Shown here one piece after another: positions 63,551 to 64,000 of a DNA stretch of 64,000 nucleotides; the first letter of the stretch is position 1, and every line of letters begins with the position of its first letter. The position numbers were made by a program, and so were the translations under genes. The notes under the pieces were generated by a model. It was not told the DNA's origin and did no database searches. It saw only the letters and a program-made list of their open reading frames with translations. The DNA is from Pradoshia sp. D12 (GTDB taxonomy: Bacteria; Bacillota; Bacilli; Bacillales; Pradoshiaceae), in NCBI RefSeq assembly GCF_008935075.1, contig NZ_CP044545.1:647501-711500 (forward strand). Direction: 5' to 3'.

Positions 63551-64000
63551 TGTTTCACCTCAATATTTAATTTTAGATTTATTAGTAGTTTCAAATTTTT
63601 ATGCTTATTTTTTGTCTGACTCCAAAAGGGATAACAATATTGAATTATAAACTGAATCTGGAAAAAGTCAAATGGAATCCTTTCGACAAAATACCAATGA
63701 ATCCCTGATATATAAGGATTTTATATTTTGATTCAGGCTAAGTTTTTATATGGTTTTATTGACAATTCGAGGTGAGCTTAATCAACTGTTTCTAGTCAGA
63801 GGTGTGTCTATATAAAAATGGAAAAGTATTCTATGATTTAGATATTTTCAAATGGCGGGTTAATAGCCAGTTCTGTATTGTATGCTCTAGGTCTGGAACG
63901 AGAACAAGCTATGCAAAACAAATTTATATAGACATTTTCTTTTAAAGATTGGAGTCATAAATAATTTGCAAAGTGGATTCTTTCATCTAAAGGTAATTAC
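63551..64000. other. Intergenic region at the window edge
   Basis: The first ~150 bases should hold the promoter of the ltaS-type gene. Around 63815-63930 short frames (NGKVFYDLDIFKW; ASSVLYALGLEREQAM) in different frames look like a decayed gene fragment, but they are too short to assign. No intact gene is visible to the edge. Confidence 0.4.

Overview
This is a low-GC Gram-positive chromosome segment from an endospore-forming member of the Bacillaceae. The evidence is a 5S-tRNA array whose order matches the large Bacillus rRNA-linked arrays, strong AGGAGG-type ribosome binding sites with frequent GTG/TTG starts, PyrR- and lysine-riboswitch-controlled leaders, an LtaS-type lipoteichoic acid synthase, and the sporulation-linked pair prkA/yhbH. 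I cannot assign a species. No phage, plasmid, CRISPR array or antiviral system was seen. The only mobile DNA is a decayed IS3-like remnant near 4.6 kb.

Layout. 0.1-1.7 kb: end of an rRNA operon, with 5S rRNA and 15 tRNAs closed by a terminator. 1.8-4.5 kb: PyrR-type attenuator followed by codB-codA (cytosine uptake and deamination). 4.5-5.3 kb: gene debris. 5.4-14.9 kb: pentose island, with an arabino-oligosaccharide ABC importer (araNPQ), a DUF624 protein, a small Cys-rich protein, abfA, and then a separately controlled xylA-xylB pair; cre and operator-like sites are visible. 15.1-16.8 kb: aspartate 4-decarboxylase. 17.0-19.9 kb: a compact four-gene unit (DUF969, DUF979, pyroglutamyl peptidase, gamma-glutamylcyclotransferase-like protein) that looks like a 5-oxoproline/pyroglutamyl-peptide module. 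20-25.5 kb, minus strand: YoaK-like protein, amino-acid permease, MacB/FtsX-type ABC pair, and a MerR-B12 regulator that keeps the light-sensing residues of CarH. 26-31 kb: complete branched-chain amino-acid ABC importer livJHMGF behind a CodY-like box. 31-33 kb: lysine riboswitch and an NhaC-family transporter.

33-39.4 kb: small membrane proteins, a glycosyltransferase without its usual DxD, tRNA-Gly, a B3/B4-domain protein, queG, an amidase-domain protein, trmL and a nitroreductase. 39.4-44.3 kb: three diverged copies of a hairpin-forming intergenic repeat, a 27-residue membrane microprotein gene, prkA, five ~21-bp tandem repeats, a small acidic protein and yhbH. 44.3-53.5 kb: efeO-efeB-efeU (iron uptake) on the minus strand and, divergently, a 1592-residue secreted subtilase; both promoters carry near-perfect Fur boxes. 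53.7-63.5 kb: dtpT, a solitary arcA, ald with its activator adeR, a PhoU-like/Pit phosphate transporter pair, and an ltaS paralogue.

How the parts fit. The window is rich in nutrient acquisition under dedicated sensors: PyrR (pyrimidines), a lysine riboswitch, CodY-like and CcpA-like sites, AraR/XylR-like operators and Fur. The strongest candidates for something undescribed are the Fur-controlled giant subtilase with its duplicated ~440-residue C-terminal unit, the DUF969/DUF979-Pcp-GGCT module, the covarying intergenic hairpin repeats, and the microprotein beside prkA.
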